Shown here: piece by piece, positions 1-7,540 of the stretch | Layout of the letters: each line of letters starts with the position of its first letter | Numbering within the stretch: the stretch's first letter is position 1 | Source: JAQIBY01 sp964418565 | Lineage (GTDB): Bacteria > Bacteroidota > Bacteroidia > Bacteroidales > ML635J-15 | Assembly: GCA_964418565.1 (NCBI GenBank) | Contig: CAYQMB010000043.1 | Location: forward strand, 1 to 22,280 | Reading direction: 5' to 3' | DNA length: 22,280 nt | Position numbers and translations under genes: made by a program | Notes under the pieces: model-generated | The model's input: the letters and a program-made list of their open reading frames with translations, nothing else | Told to the model about the DNA's origin: nothing | The model's database searches: none

Positions 1-1485
1 CGGGATTACGGCGTTCGCTTTGAGGAGGACCCCCACACCAGGGGAGGCGAGAATCGGTTTGGTGTCAATTTCGGAGTAGGAGCTATACGTGGCGGACAAG
101 GTACGCTAAACGATCATTTTGACCAAAGCAACCAATCAGCCATATTCAAACAGGGCTTTGCTCTGAGCAAGATGATAGATGAGGTGCTTGAATACACCGG
201 AGCAGAAAAAGTCATACTTGTGGGGCACTCCATGGGCGGCATGGCCATACGTGAATACCTGCAGCGCACAGATGGTCAGGGCACGCACCTTAACTGGCAG
301 AATCCCTGGTTGCCGGACGGCCACAAGGTTGCCCGCGTGGTAACATTTGGCACACCCCATCTGGGTTCGAACACATCACCGGATCCAACAAAATCCAACA
401 CACCATCAGCCACCGGAAATTCAGAAGCCAACCGTGACCTGCTCTGGGAGTATGATTCCTACAATTTTTGCGAAGACAGTACCCTGTACAAAGGCATTTA
501 TATGTTTGGCGGATACGAGCATTGCATAGAAAGTGAAAGCGGGGTATTTGGAAACAGCACTTTCGATAATGTGGACATCAACTGTGATGGCGATCATGAC
601 GATCACATCACCGGCATCAACGAAAGCTTTTATACATACCGCGATAATCCGGACATGCCTTTGCCGGATAACATCCGCTATACATGGCTCACCTCAATAT
701 GGGCAGACTGGGCAAGTCCGATGACCGGTGACGGTGCGGTGGATATTAACCGCCAATGGCTTCATCACAACGGGCAACCTGTTCCGGAAGGCTTAGCTGA
801 CACCTGTCTTGCCAGCGTCTTTCACACATCCGAGGGTGGAGATTACGCAACGGTCATACGAGGGCTGGATGAACCGGAAACGTTTTCACTTGCATACACC
901 ATTCATCCCGGCGACAGCATTACCGGTTTTATTACAGCCGGACAGGATTATCAGCTTATGGATACAGACATGTTTCTGATTCCCTGTGGTAGCAACGAGG
1001 CACTTGAAATTGGCATATTGAACGGATCTGATCTTATTGACAGCATGTTTGTATTTGATACGTTTCACAATCAGTTGGAAGCCCATGCATTCACCGACAG
1101 CGCTCCGGAGGTACAGATCACCCTGGCAAGCTACAACACCGACAGCCTGTATGTTTCGCTTAAGGGACAAGCCACCTCAGACTCATGGGGAACTCCGTAC
1201 CGTCTTTTTGTAAACCCATCCGTACCCAATGCCCAAACGGAACACATGGTAAACGGCCTGGCAGACGTTTTCCCCAATCCGGCACATAACAACCTCCATA
1301 TCCGTCTCACTGGTTCAGGAAAAGCGCAGATATTACTCATGGATACACAGGGCAGGCATATTAGCGCCGGCTATATTGAAGAAGAAACCACTATGTACCT
1401 GAATCATCTGGAGCCGGGTTGTTATTTGTTGAAGATTGAACAAAATAAGACAGTTGAGTTTCATAGAATCCTGATTACTGATTAG
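1..1485 (+). CDS. Secreted lipase-like alpha/beta hydrolase with T9SS type A sorting domain (5' truncated)
   Basis: The frame is open from the first base of the window, so the N-terminus (signal peptide and oxyanion region) lies outside; 494 residues are visible. A GHSMGG nucleophile elbow, with the Ser near visible residue 78, follows a hydrophobic strand (VILVG), as in lipases and esterases of the alpha/beta hydrolase fold. A little further on, VVTFGTPHLGS matches the segment that follows the elbow in bacterial triacylglycerol lipases. The last ~75 residues (FPNPAHNNLHIRL ... LEPGCYLLKIE ... FHRILITD) have the form of a Por-secretion/T9SS type A C-terminal sorting domain, which implies export across the outer membrane and cleavage or surface attachment. 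The middle part (about residues 290-410) is probably a beta-sandwich of unassigned family. The substrate cannot be told; a general esterase or a PGAP1-like hydrolase is an alternative. The next gene starts 63 bp later and is unlikely to be functionally linked. Confidence 0.85.
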   Translation, partial: RDYGVRFEEDPHTRGGENRFGVNFGVGAIRGGQGTLNDHFDQSNQSAIFKQGFALSKMIDEVLEYTGAEKVILVGHSMGGMAIREYLQRTDGQGTHLNWQNPWLPDGHKVARVVTFGTPHLGSNTSPDPTKSNTPSATGNSEANRDLLWEYDSYNFCEDSTLYKGIYMFGGYEHCIESESGVFGNSTFDNVDINCDGDHDDHITGINESFYTYRDNPDMPLPDNIRYTWLTSIWADWASPMTGDGAVDINRQWLHHNGQPVPEGLADTCLASVFHTSEGGDYATVIRGLDEPETFSLAYTIHPGDSITGFITAGQDYQLMDTDMFLIPCGSNEALEIGILNGSDLIDSMFVFDTFHNQLEAHAFTDSAPEVQITLASYNTDSLYVSLKGQATSDSWGTPYRLFVNPSVPNAQTEHMVNGLADVFPNPAHNNLHIRLTGSGKAQILLMDTQGRHISAGYIEEETTMYLNHLEPGCYLLKIEQNKTVEFHRILITD

Positions 1486-1548
1486 GTCATATGTTACAGC
1501 ATCAATTATTCAGAACCAAAGCGGTAATCAATTGTTATTTTACAGTTC

Positions 1549-2643
1549 ATGGCAAGAAGGGAGAACAGAATACCGCATTCTGATGTTTTACAGGCTATTA
1601 TACATAGCCCCGGATTGGGCATTGTGGTATTTGATAAGTCGTTAACCATTCGGTACGCCAATCCTGCCTTTGCAACCCTAACCGACAGTACTCAGAAAGC
1701 ACTTTACAGCAAAAAACTCAATGAGGTAATCAAGAACGATAAGCATCAGACACTGAAAGCAATCGCTCAGGAAAAATCAGATACCGGCAGCCTGGAACTG
1801 AACTGCGATGAAGCAGGCAAACCATCAGTGATGCTGGATATAAGCTCTGCCGATGAGGGTAATGGCAAACTATTCACCGGCTTTACCCGGAAGTTGTACG
1901 GAGGTGAGAAAGACACACATCAGGCTCAAAAGAAAGTTACAGACCTGAAAACTCAATTTCTATCGGTAGCATCGCATGAATTTAAAATGCCGGTAGCCGG
2001 GATGATATCTTCATTGAATCTGATCCGCCGTTACCTGAATTCTGCCGGTAAAGCATGGGAGAATTTTCCACATCGTCAACGGATAGAAAAGCATCTGAAC
2101 AATGTCAATTACTCGGTAAGAAACCTGTCCGACACAATGAACAAATTCTTATCCCTGCAAAACATAGAAAGTGGTAAGATCAGACCGCATTACGAAAGCT
2201 TTCACCTTCTGCATTTTCTGGAAGAGCATAAAGCCGGCATGCAAAATTCACATTCACATGATGTGCGCCTCCTCTACGACTGTCATACGTGTAAAGCAAA
2301 CATACATACGGATAAAAATTTCTTAAACAACATACTTACAAACCTGGTTTCAAATGCCATAAAATACAGCAAAGCAGATCAAAAAGTAAGTGTCACGGCA
2401 AATATTGATGCAAATAATCTGCATATAAGCGTTTCTGATAGCGGGATTGGAATTCCTGAATCTGAACAGGAAAAAATATTTGATTATTTCTACAGGGCAG
2501 AAAACACAAGAAACCACGAGGGAACGGGACTAGGGTTAACCATTACAAAAACCTATATTGATTTGCTCAACGGCCATATTACATTCAGTAGTAAGAAAGG
2601 ACGGGGCACTACATTTAACCTTAACGTACCAATCAACCAATGA
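1549..2643 (+). CDS. Soluble PAS-domain sensor histidine kinase
   Basis: The 364-residue protein has no signal peptide or membrane segment, so it should sense a cytoplasmic signal. Residues ~11-115 look like a PAS fold (LGIVVFDKSLTIRYANPAFATLT is typical of a PAS core). HisKA follows, with the phospho-acceptor His143 in SHEFKMP. The catalytic domain has an N-box (NLVSNAIKYS, ~265-274), a G1 box (DSGIGI, 297-302) and a G2 box (GTGLGL, 325-330). The H-box is unusual: the position four residues after His is Met147 instead of the Thr/Asn that HisKA kinases use for phosphatase activity, so a kinase with weak or no phosphatase activity is plausible. The stop overlaps the start of the response regulator gene (ATGA, 2640-2643), which indicates translational coupling and a cognate pair. 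No cofactor-binding residue in the PAS domain can be identified by eye, so the signal is unknown. Confidence 0.93.
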   Translation: MARRENRIPHSDVLQAIIHSPGLGIVVFDKSLTIRYANPAFATLTDSTQKALYSKKLNEVIKNDKHQTLKAIAQEKSDTGSLELNCDEAGKPSVMLDISSADEGNGKLFTGFTRKLYGGEKDTHQAQKKVTDLKTQFLSVASHEFKMPVAGMISSLNLIRRYLNSAGKAWENFPHRQRIEKHLNNVNYSVRNLSDTMNKFLSLQNIESGKIRPHYESFHLLHFLEEHKAGMQNSHSHDVRLLYDCHTCKANIHTDKNFLNNILTNLVSNAIKYSKADQKVSVTANIDANNLHISVSDSGIGIPESEQEKIFDYFYRAENTRNHEGTGLGLTITKTYIDLLNGHITFSSKKGRGTTFNLNVPINQ

Positions 2644-3704
2644 AAAAAAAGATATTGATCATAGAAGACGATAAAATCCTGCGTGAAAACATTGCAGAGT
2701 TGTTATCCCTGTCAGGATATGAGGCTTTCATTGCCGCAGGTGGAATTTCCGGCATAAAAAAAAGCGTGGAGCTACTGCCGGATTTGATTGTGTGTGATAT
2801 AATGATGCCTGACACTGATGGCTACAGCGTGCTCCATGCATTGAGAAAACAGAATCCGACACAGAACATTCCATTTATCTTTTTAACAGCCAAAAATGGA
2901 AACGAAGCATACCGCCAGGGAATGAACCTTGGTGCTGATGATTATTTGACGAAACCTTTTGAGGACATTGAATTGCTGGATGCCATTGAGATACGCTTAG
3001 TAAAAAGCGAGCAGGCGAACGGTTCCCACTCAAAAACAACAGGCTCCGGCACTTCCCCTATGGAAGAAAGTATAGTTTCGACCTCTCATGCTCATGTAAT
3101 GGAGGATTTACTCAGTGATGCCATCAGCATTCGCCTTGATCCCGGGGATCCGCTGTATCATCAGGGAGACAAACCCCATTTTGTGTATTTCATCGAATGG
3201 GGGAGCATTAAAACCTATCAGCTCAACAAAGAAGGTAAGCCCTTTATTACTGCTGTGTATTATGATCATCAATTGCTCGGGCATAAGCCCATCATAGAAA
3301 ACAGGCATTACCACCAGTTTGCTGAAGCCGGAAAAGAAACCAGTTTACGTAAAATACCAGCAAAGCGTTTTCGTGATGCCATTACAAATGAACGGAATCT
3401 GGCGAAGCATTTCATTATGTACTTGTCAAAACAGCTCAGCAAAAAAGAAGAAGAATTGCTAAGCATTGCCTACAACTCTGTTCGCTACCGTATTGGAAAA
3501 AAACTCATTGAGATGAGAGAAAGGCATCCGGAAAATCTCATTGATTTGTCACGATCTGAGCTGGCACATATGGTTGGAACAACGCCGGAAACCATTGCAC
3601 GCACCTTATCCGAATTTTCAGAACAGGGGCTTATAAAAACCAGCAAACGCAATGTCAGCATAATAAATCCAAGAAAATTCCTTAAACAACTCGAAAAGTA
3701 TTAA
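2640..3704 (+). CDS. Response regulator: receiver domain fused to a Crp/Fnr-type DNA-binding module
   Basis: The 354-residue protein joins two regulator types. Residues 1-~120 are a complete receiver domain: acidic pair D10/D11, phospho-acceptor D53 (CDIMMPD), T83 (FLTAK) and K105 (LTKPF). After a Ser/Thr-rich linker (~122-150), residues ~150-270 resemble a cNMP-binding beta-roll (DPLYHQGDKPHFVYFIEWGSIK). The usual cyclic-nucleotide phosphate-binding signature (FGE..L....R.A) is not recognisable, and the cysteine cluster of oxygen-sensing FNR is absent. The C-terminus has a Crp-type winged helix (SRSELAHMVGTTPETIARTL from residue 304). The recognition helix ETIAR (E317, A320, R321) is closer to FNR's ETISR than to CRP's ETVGR, which suggests a TTGAT-type half-site; such sites lie 111 bp after the stop. 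I infer that kinase-driven phosphorylation replaces ligand binding as the trigger. The gene is translationally coupled to the upstream kinase. Confidence 0.9.
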   Translation: MKKKILIIEDDKILRENIAELLSLSGYEAFIAAGGISGIKKSVELLPDLIVCDIMMPDTDGYSVLHALRKQNPTQNIPFIFLTAKNGNEAYRQGMNLGADDYLTKPFEDIELLDAIEIRLVKSEQANGSHSKTTGSGTSPMEESIVSTSHAHVMEDLLSDAISIRLDPGDPLYHQGDKPHFVYFIEWGSIKTYQLNKEGKPFITAVYYDHQLLGHKPIIENRHYHQFAEAGKETSLRKIPAKRFRDAITNERNLAKHFIMYLSKQLSKKEEELLSIAYNSVRYRIGKKLIEMRERHPENLIDLSRSELAHMVGTTPETIARTLSEFSEQGLIKTSKRNVSIINPRKFLKQLEKY

Positions 3705-3769
3705 ACCCATACCTAATATTTCACAGATACAAATAAACAATAGCTGACCATCTCAATATCACCTACAAT

Positions 3770-3806
3770 AAGCTGTTTTTAACTTTATTTAAAAGCTTTT
3801 TTTTCT
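3770..3806 (+). terminator. Possible weak AT-rich terminator after the response regulator gene
   Basis: An AAGCT at 3770-3774 can pair with AGCTT at 3794-3798, with further A/T pairs inside the stem (GTTTTTAA against TTTAAAA), followed by a run of eight T. The stem is mostly A-T, so it is weak. If real, it separates the two-component operon from the stress module. Confidence 0.35.
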
Positions 3807-3814
3807 ACATTCAC

Positions 3815-3828
3815 TTGATTAAGATCAA
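3815..3828 (+). promoter_or_regulatory. FNR-like operator box 1 (TTGATTAAGATCAA)
   Basis: This matches the FNR-family consensus TTGAT-N4-ATCAA at all ten defined positions and lies 79 bp upstream of the first gene of the module. It sits just downstream of a gene for a Crp/Fnr-type regulator whose recognition helix resembles FNR's. The match is seen directly; that the neighbouring regulator binds here is inferred. Confidence 0.7.
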
Positions 3829-3836
3829 TTTCCTCA

Positions 3837-3850
3837 TTGATTAGCATCAT
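3837..3850 (+). promoter_or_regulatory. FNR-like operator box 2 (TTGATTAGCATCAT)
   Basis: This second copy matches 9 of 10 consensus positions, with T instead of A at the last base. Its centre is 22 bp from the centre of box 1, about two helical turns, so two dimers would sit on the same face of the DNA. It lies 57 bp before the ATG at 3907. No good TAnnTTTG element is visible between it and the gene. Confidence 0.6.
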
Positions 3851-3906
3851 TGCATTCCCCCAACACTATGGTTTATATTATCAGTGAACCAAAAACGAAG
3901 ACGCTT

Positions 3907-4356
3907 ATGTTAAAAAGAAGCACGTTAATTATGATTTTTATTGCAGCCATCATGAGCTTTGGCTGTAACAATGGAGAAAAAGCAGACAAAACCGATAAGG
4001 AAGATGTTAAAGAAGAAGCCAAAGAAACCGTTGAAGAAAGCAAAGCTTATTTAAAGCAAGAGCGCGAAGAAGCAGTTCAGAATTTTGAGAAGCAGGTGGA
4101 CAAACTGCAGGTAAGAATGGATGAGCTCAAGGCGGAAATGGGCAAAGCACAAAGTGGTGTAAAAAGCAAAACCGATCATGTTATTGACGACCTTCAATCG
4201 GAGCAAACCAGTCTGGAAAAAGAGATGCAAAACCTGCGAAAGTCAACGTCTGAAACATTTGAAACATCTCAGGACAAGGTAGAAAAACGCATCAAAACGA
4301 TGAATAAAAAAATTGAAGATGCGTGGGACGAATTGCAAAATGAAAAAACCGAGTAA
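3907..4356 (+). CDS. Coiled-coil lipoprotein, first gene of the stress module
   Basis: I chose the ATG at 3907 because it places a lipoprotein signal peptide at the N-terminus (MLKRSTLIMIFIAAIMSFGC, lipidated Cys20). An upstream in-frame ATG at 3850 would overlap operator box 2 and add a non-hydrophobic leader. The mature part (~130 residues) is highly charged and almost entirely heptad-like (KQVDKLQVRMDELKAEMG, TSLEKEMQNLRKS), so it should form a long helical coiled coil tethered to a membrane leaflet facing the periplasm. No enzymatic domain is visible. The charged C-terminal helix (KKIEDAWDELQNE) resembles stress-induced small coiled-coil proteins of the sll1863 type, from memory. The gene is followed after 2 bp by the PRC-barrel gene, so the two should be co-transcribed. 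It is first behind the tandem FNR-like boxes. The function is unknown. Confidence 0.8.
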   Translation: MLKRSTLIMIFIAAIMSFGCNNGEKADKTDKEDVKEEAKETVEESKAYLKQEREEAVQNFEKQVDKLQVRMDELKAEMGKAQSGVKSKTDHVIDDLQSEQTSLEKEMQNLRKSTSETFETSQDKVEKRIKTMNKKIEDAWDELQNEKTE

Positions 4357-4358
4357 CT

Positions 4359-5096
4359 ATGAAGCGTAGCTTAAAACATTTAATCGGATACAATCTGGAA
4401 ACTACTGATAAAATAAAAGGGAAAGTTCTTGACTTTTTCTTTGATGAAGAACGTTGGGTTGTCCGGTATATGGAAGCAGACCAGGGAAAGATACTGCCCA
4501 ACAAGAAGGTGCTGATACCACGGGCATTCCTTGATGAACCGGAGTGGGAAAATTCCACGTTTAAAGTTAGCATGAGCAGGGATGAATTTAAAAACTGCCC
4601 GGCTACAGAAGACAACAAGCCGGTTTCCAGAGAATATGAATCACGCCTGTTGTCTCATCTTCAGATGAAAAACTACTGGGCGGTAGCGCCCCCCTCTCCC
4701 ACAGGAATGACCTACCCTGTACGTCCAATAGAGCCTCCCAAAGTTCAGATTAAAGAGGAAAATATTGACACAACCCTAAGAAGCCTCAATGAAGTATTGG
4801 GTTACAGGGTTTACACGAGGGACGGAAACTACGGTCATCTTGATGATATCATTATTGATGATGAAGACTGGCAGATTCTGTATTTTGTCATTACTGACGG
4901 CAATCTTCTGGGTGAGCAAAACATCATGTTCCCCATCGGCTGGATTGATAAAATCAGTTACAAAGATCAACATGTCAAGCTCAACATCAATTCCGGTGAT
5001 TTACAACATGCACCGGATTTCAACCCTGAGTATCCGGTAAATACCGAATATGAGAAAAAGGTATACGATTATTATGGTCGTTTACTGAATAAATAA
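4359..5096 (+). CDS. Double PRC-barrel domain protein
   Basis: The 245-residue protein has no signal peptide. It contains two PRC-barrel-like units: residues ~5-75 (HLIGYNLETTDKIKGKVLDFFFDEERWVVRYMEAD) and ~143-213 (EVLGYRVYTRDGNYGHLDDIIIDDEDWQILYFVITDG). Both show the typical order of a G-x-x-V/L strand, then D-x-x-x-D/E, then W-x-V/I-RYM/YFV. A Pro-rich linker (~108-130) joins them. PRC-barrels occur in RimM, in photosynthetic reaction centre subunit H and in many stand-alone stress proteins, where they mediate protein or RNA contacts. The exact role here is unknown. The gene begins 2 bp after the coiled-coil lipoprotein gene and is probably translated from the same transcript. The family assignment is strong; the cellular role is not. 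Confidence 0.88.
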   Translation: MKRSLKHLIGYNLETTDKIKGKVLDFFFDEERWVVRYMEADQGKILPNKKVLIPRAFLDEPEWENSTFKVSMSRDEFKNCPATEDNKPVSREYESRLLSHLQMKNYWAVAPPSPTGMTYPVRPIEPPKVQIKEENIDTTLRSLNEVLGYRVYTRDGNYGHLDDIIIDDEDWQILYFVITDGNLLGEQNIMFPIGWIDKISYKDQHVKLNINSGDLQHAPDFNPEYPVNTEYEKKVYDYYGRLLNK

Positions 5097-5152
5097 ACCC
5101 TAAACTACATAAAATGAAACCTTATTTTATAATACATAAAACGGAAATAATT

Positions 5153-5434
5153 ATGATGCAAAAAGAAAAGTTCAGGATGCAGGCAAAGCAAACCATTGAT
5201 AAACTTGTTAACCAACTTGATGAACTGGAAAAAAAACGCGATTCAGTCAACGAAAAAACAAAAGCAAGTTATGATAAGCAAATTGCAGATTTAAAAGCAA
5301 AAATCGTTGATCTTAAAAAGGATTATAAAGCACTTGAAACCGAAACCGATGAAAAATGGCAAAAAGCCAAACACCGGTTTTCTACAGGAGCGGAATACAT
5401 CAAAACAGGCCTGAAAAAAATGACAGAATTCTGA
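5153..5434 (+). CDS. Small coiled-coil protein, sll1863-like
   Basis: The 93-residue protein is charged and helical, with heptad periodicity (MQAKQTIDKLVNQLDELEKK, YDKQIADLKAKIVDLKKDY) and a C-terminal amphipathic part (DEKWQKAKHRFSTGAEYIKTGLKKMTEF). The frame extends upstream to an ATG at 5114, but that leader is hydrophobic-aromatic and unlike the rest; the ATG at 5153 (or 5156) with GGAA upstream gives a protein of normal family shape. It has no signal peptide and is probably cytoplasmic. From memory it resembles the small coiled-coil stress proteins named after cyanobacterial sll1863, whose function is unknown. It is similar in size and composition to the protein encoded at 8736-9023 and to the mature part of the lipoprotein at 3907-4356. 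It is embedded in the co-oriented stress module. Confidence 0.75.
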   Translation: MMQKEKFRMQAKQTIDKLVNQLDELEKKRDSVNEKTKASYDKQIADLKAKIVDLKKDYKALETETDEKWQKAKHRFSTGAEYIKTGLKKMTEF

Positions 5435-5510
5435 TATTCCATGATTCGCCATGCCAACTTTTCAACTCAACTGCAGACAACATTTTTTTAACTCTAAATA
5501 TTTATAAGCT

Positions 5511-6995
5511 ATGAATTTGAGAATCATTCTTTTAAGCCTATTAATATCCATTGCGAGTTTAGGCTATGCCCAAAAAGATATAGCCGACAATGACATATCA
5601 GAAGCAATTGAAAATGAGATATCATATGATCCTGCCATCAACCTTAACAATATTAATATCACTGTAAATCAAGGCATAGTTGAACTTACCGGTCAGGTTT
5701 CAAACATTCTGACAAAGGACAGAGCTGCCAATATCGCAGAAATGGTAAAAGGTGTCAGCACTGTTTCTAACCGGATAGAGGTTACTCCTAAGAAAACCCT
5801 GAAAGACAGCGATATCAGAAGCAACATTATGGCCTCATTGCTGGAAAATCCGACAACCGAATCCTACGAAGTTAATGTTGACGTTAAACAGAATCATGTG
5901 ACACTTACAGGCACCGTTGACTCCTACAGAGAAAAACGCTTATGCAGTACAGTTGCTAAATCTGTACCGGGCGTAAAATCTCTGGAAAACAATATTGAGG
6001 TTACATATGATATTGTCCGGCGTGATGCCGAAATTGAAAACGATATCAGCCAGGCGCTCAAATGGAGTAAGCTGGTAGATGATGCTTTAATTGAAGTTGA
6101 AGTAGAAGATGGCGTGGTAAACCTGGATGGCTCTGTAGCCACCGTGTCAGATAAAAACCATGCCCACTTTCTGGCACTCACCAGTGGTGTAAAAAGAGTC
6201 AATATGGAAGATCTTGATATCGAATGGTGGGTTCCCAATGATGAGCTCGTCAGGGATAAATCAGAGTATGCATCAGAAACTGATGTTGAAAATGCCATCG
6301 CAGATGCAGCATTTATGGATCCCCGCCTGGAAAGTTTTGACCTCATGATTGATTACGAGGACGGAGTTGTCACCCTGCGCGGCAAAGTAGATAACCTGGA
6401 AGCGAAGCAGGCTGCAAAAAACATCGCCATGAATACCATGGCAGTAAAACGCGTAAACAACCGAATCAAAGTGGATACGGATTTTCCACCCAATGATGAA
6501 GAAATCCGTGAAAAAATTCTGAAAGCACTTGCCCGAAACAGCATAACGGAATCCTATGAAATTGTTGTCAGCGTTAGTGCAGGTATTGTGAATCTCACAG
6601 GCTTTGTTGACAGCTACCTTGAAAAAATGACTGCATCGGCTGTTGCCGGTAAAGTTGATGGTATTACAACAGTTAAAAACAACTTAACTGTGGATGAGGA
6701 ACTGAGTTATTACTGGTGGGAAGGCATTCCTTTTTACACCTGGTACTACGTCCCTGACATCAACGCAAGGGTTATAGCCGGTTCAATGATTGATGATGAC
6801 CAAATCAAGGAAGATGTTAAGAATGAGCTTTGGTGGAGCCCGTACGTGGATTCCAAAGACATACAGGTTGAAGTTGATAATGGTGAAGTAACCCTTACCG
6901 GAACGGCCTCGACACTGCGAGAATACAACCGTGCAACTCAAAATGCCTATGAAGGCGGTGCATGGGATGTAGATAATGATATCCTTATTAAATAA
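5511..6995 (+). CDS. Exported protein with six BON domains
   Basis: The 494-residue protein starts with a signal peptide (MNLRIILLSLLISIASLGYAQ), so it is probably periplasmic or outer-membrane associated. Six BON units are visible at about residues 26-91, 99-164, 172-237, 257-321, 329-394 and 428-494. Each has the pattern DxxIxxxI..., a V-x-x-G-x-V-x-L-x-G strand pair, and closes on V-x-x-V-x-N-x-I/L-x-V. The sixth is shortened before its last helix. Units 1/4, 2/5 and 3/6 resemble each other most (TESYE and VDSY in 2 and 5; Trp-rich start and VEVE/VEVD in 3 and 6), which points to duplication of a three-domain block. A Trp/Tyr-rich linker (~399-414, YYWWEGIPFYTWYY) precedes unit 6. BON domains, as in OsmY, bind phospholipid surfaces and stabilise the envelope under stress. 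OsmY has two, so six is large. The upstream 76 bp contain no clear promoter. Confidence 0.93.
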   Translation: MNLRIILLSLLISIASLGYAQKDIADNDISEAIENEISYDPAINLNNINITVNQGIVELTGQVSNILTKDRAANIAEMVKGVSTVSNRIEVTPKKTLKDSDIRSNIMASLLENPTTESYEVNVDVKQNHVTLTGTVDSYREKRLCSTVAKSVPGVKSLENNIEVTYDIVRRDAEIENDISQALKWSKLVDDALIEVEVEDGVVNLDGSVATVSDKNHAHFLALTSGVKRVNMEDLDIEWWVPNDELVRDKSEYASETDVENAIADAAFMDPRLESFDLMIDYEDGVVTLRGKVDNLEAKQAAKNIAMNTMAVKRVNNRIKVDTDFPPNDEEIREKILKALARNSITESYEIVVSVSAGIVNLTGFVDSYLEKMTASAVAGKVDGITTVKNNLTVDEELSYYWWEGIPFYTWYYVPDINARVIAGSMIDDDQIKEDVKNELWWSPYVDSKDIQVEVDNGEVTLTGTASTLREYNRATQNAYEGGAWDVDNDILIK

Positions 6996-7002
6996 ACAAA
7001 TA

Positions 7003-7037
7003 AAAAGCTGTGACATCAGAATGGTGTCACTGCTTTT
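7003..7037 (+). terminator. Hairpin terminator or attenuator after the BON gene
   Basis: AAAAGCTGTGACA (7003-7015) pairs with TGTCACTGCTTTT (7025-7037), 12 of 13 positions, with a 9-nt loop. The trailing T run is only four bases, so partial read-through into the membrane protein gene 24 bp later is possible. Because both arms carry A and T tracts, it could act in either direction. Confidence 0.55.
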
Positions 7038-7060
7038 CTAACCATAAAAACGAGTATGTT

Positions 7061-7468
7061 ATGATATATCCAATTATTATTTCATTCATTTTTGCTATTA
7101 TTTTTGCCATTCTGCTACCCTCACTTTTCAAACGCCAGGGCCCCGGCCCATGGAGAGGCTTTGTCTTTTTCTTTATAATCATTTTCTTTTTCACCTGGGC
7201 ACTGGGCTCATGGGTATCACCTATCGGACCTGTGGTGTATGAAACATCCTGGGTTAGCTATCTGGTTATCGCATTTTTCATGATGATTCTTATCGCTGCC
7301 CTGGTTCCGGCCGATCCCGAACGCAACAAAACACTTAAAGAACAAGCAGAAGAAGCGGCCGAACGCAGAAGAGCAGCAAATGTAGCCGGTGCTACGTTTG
7401 GTGTATTTTTCTGGGTATTGATTTTAATACTGCTTGCCGCAGGGATTGCCGGAATAATTCTGCTATAG
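7061..7468 (+). CDS. Four-helix inner-membrane protein of unknown function
   Basis: The ATG at 7061 starts a hydrophobic 135-residue protein. The open frame also reaches back to a GTG at 7010, but that lies inside the hairpin and encodes a non-membrane leader. Predicted membrane segments by eye are residues ~3-20, ~32-51 (very Phe/Ile-rich), ~65-81 and ~113-135. A charged amphipathic stretch (DPERNKTLKEQAEEAAERRR, ~85-105) lies between segments 3 and 4. A conserved-looking WALGSWVSPIGP loop follows helix 2. I do not recognise the family with confidence. It lies between the BON and baeRF genes on the same strand, so it is probably expressed with the module. Confidence 0.78.
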   Translation: MIYPIIISFIFAIIFAILLPSLFKRQGPGPWRGFVFFFIIIFFFTWALGSWVSPIGPVVYETSWVSYLVIAFFMMILIAALVPADPERNKTLKEQAEEAAERRRAANVAGATFGVFFWVLILILLAAGIAGIILL

Positions 7469-7540
7469 ACGAGCCTGAATGCAACGTCATGTAAGTTGTC
7501 AGAAGACACACGTTTAATGCTAAACACAAAATATACCTCT

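Noticed and set aside
3791..3800. AAAAGCTTTT palindrome as a regulator site
   Set aside because: It is a short AT-rich palindrome within the possible terminator stem and matches no binding motif I know.
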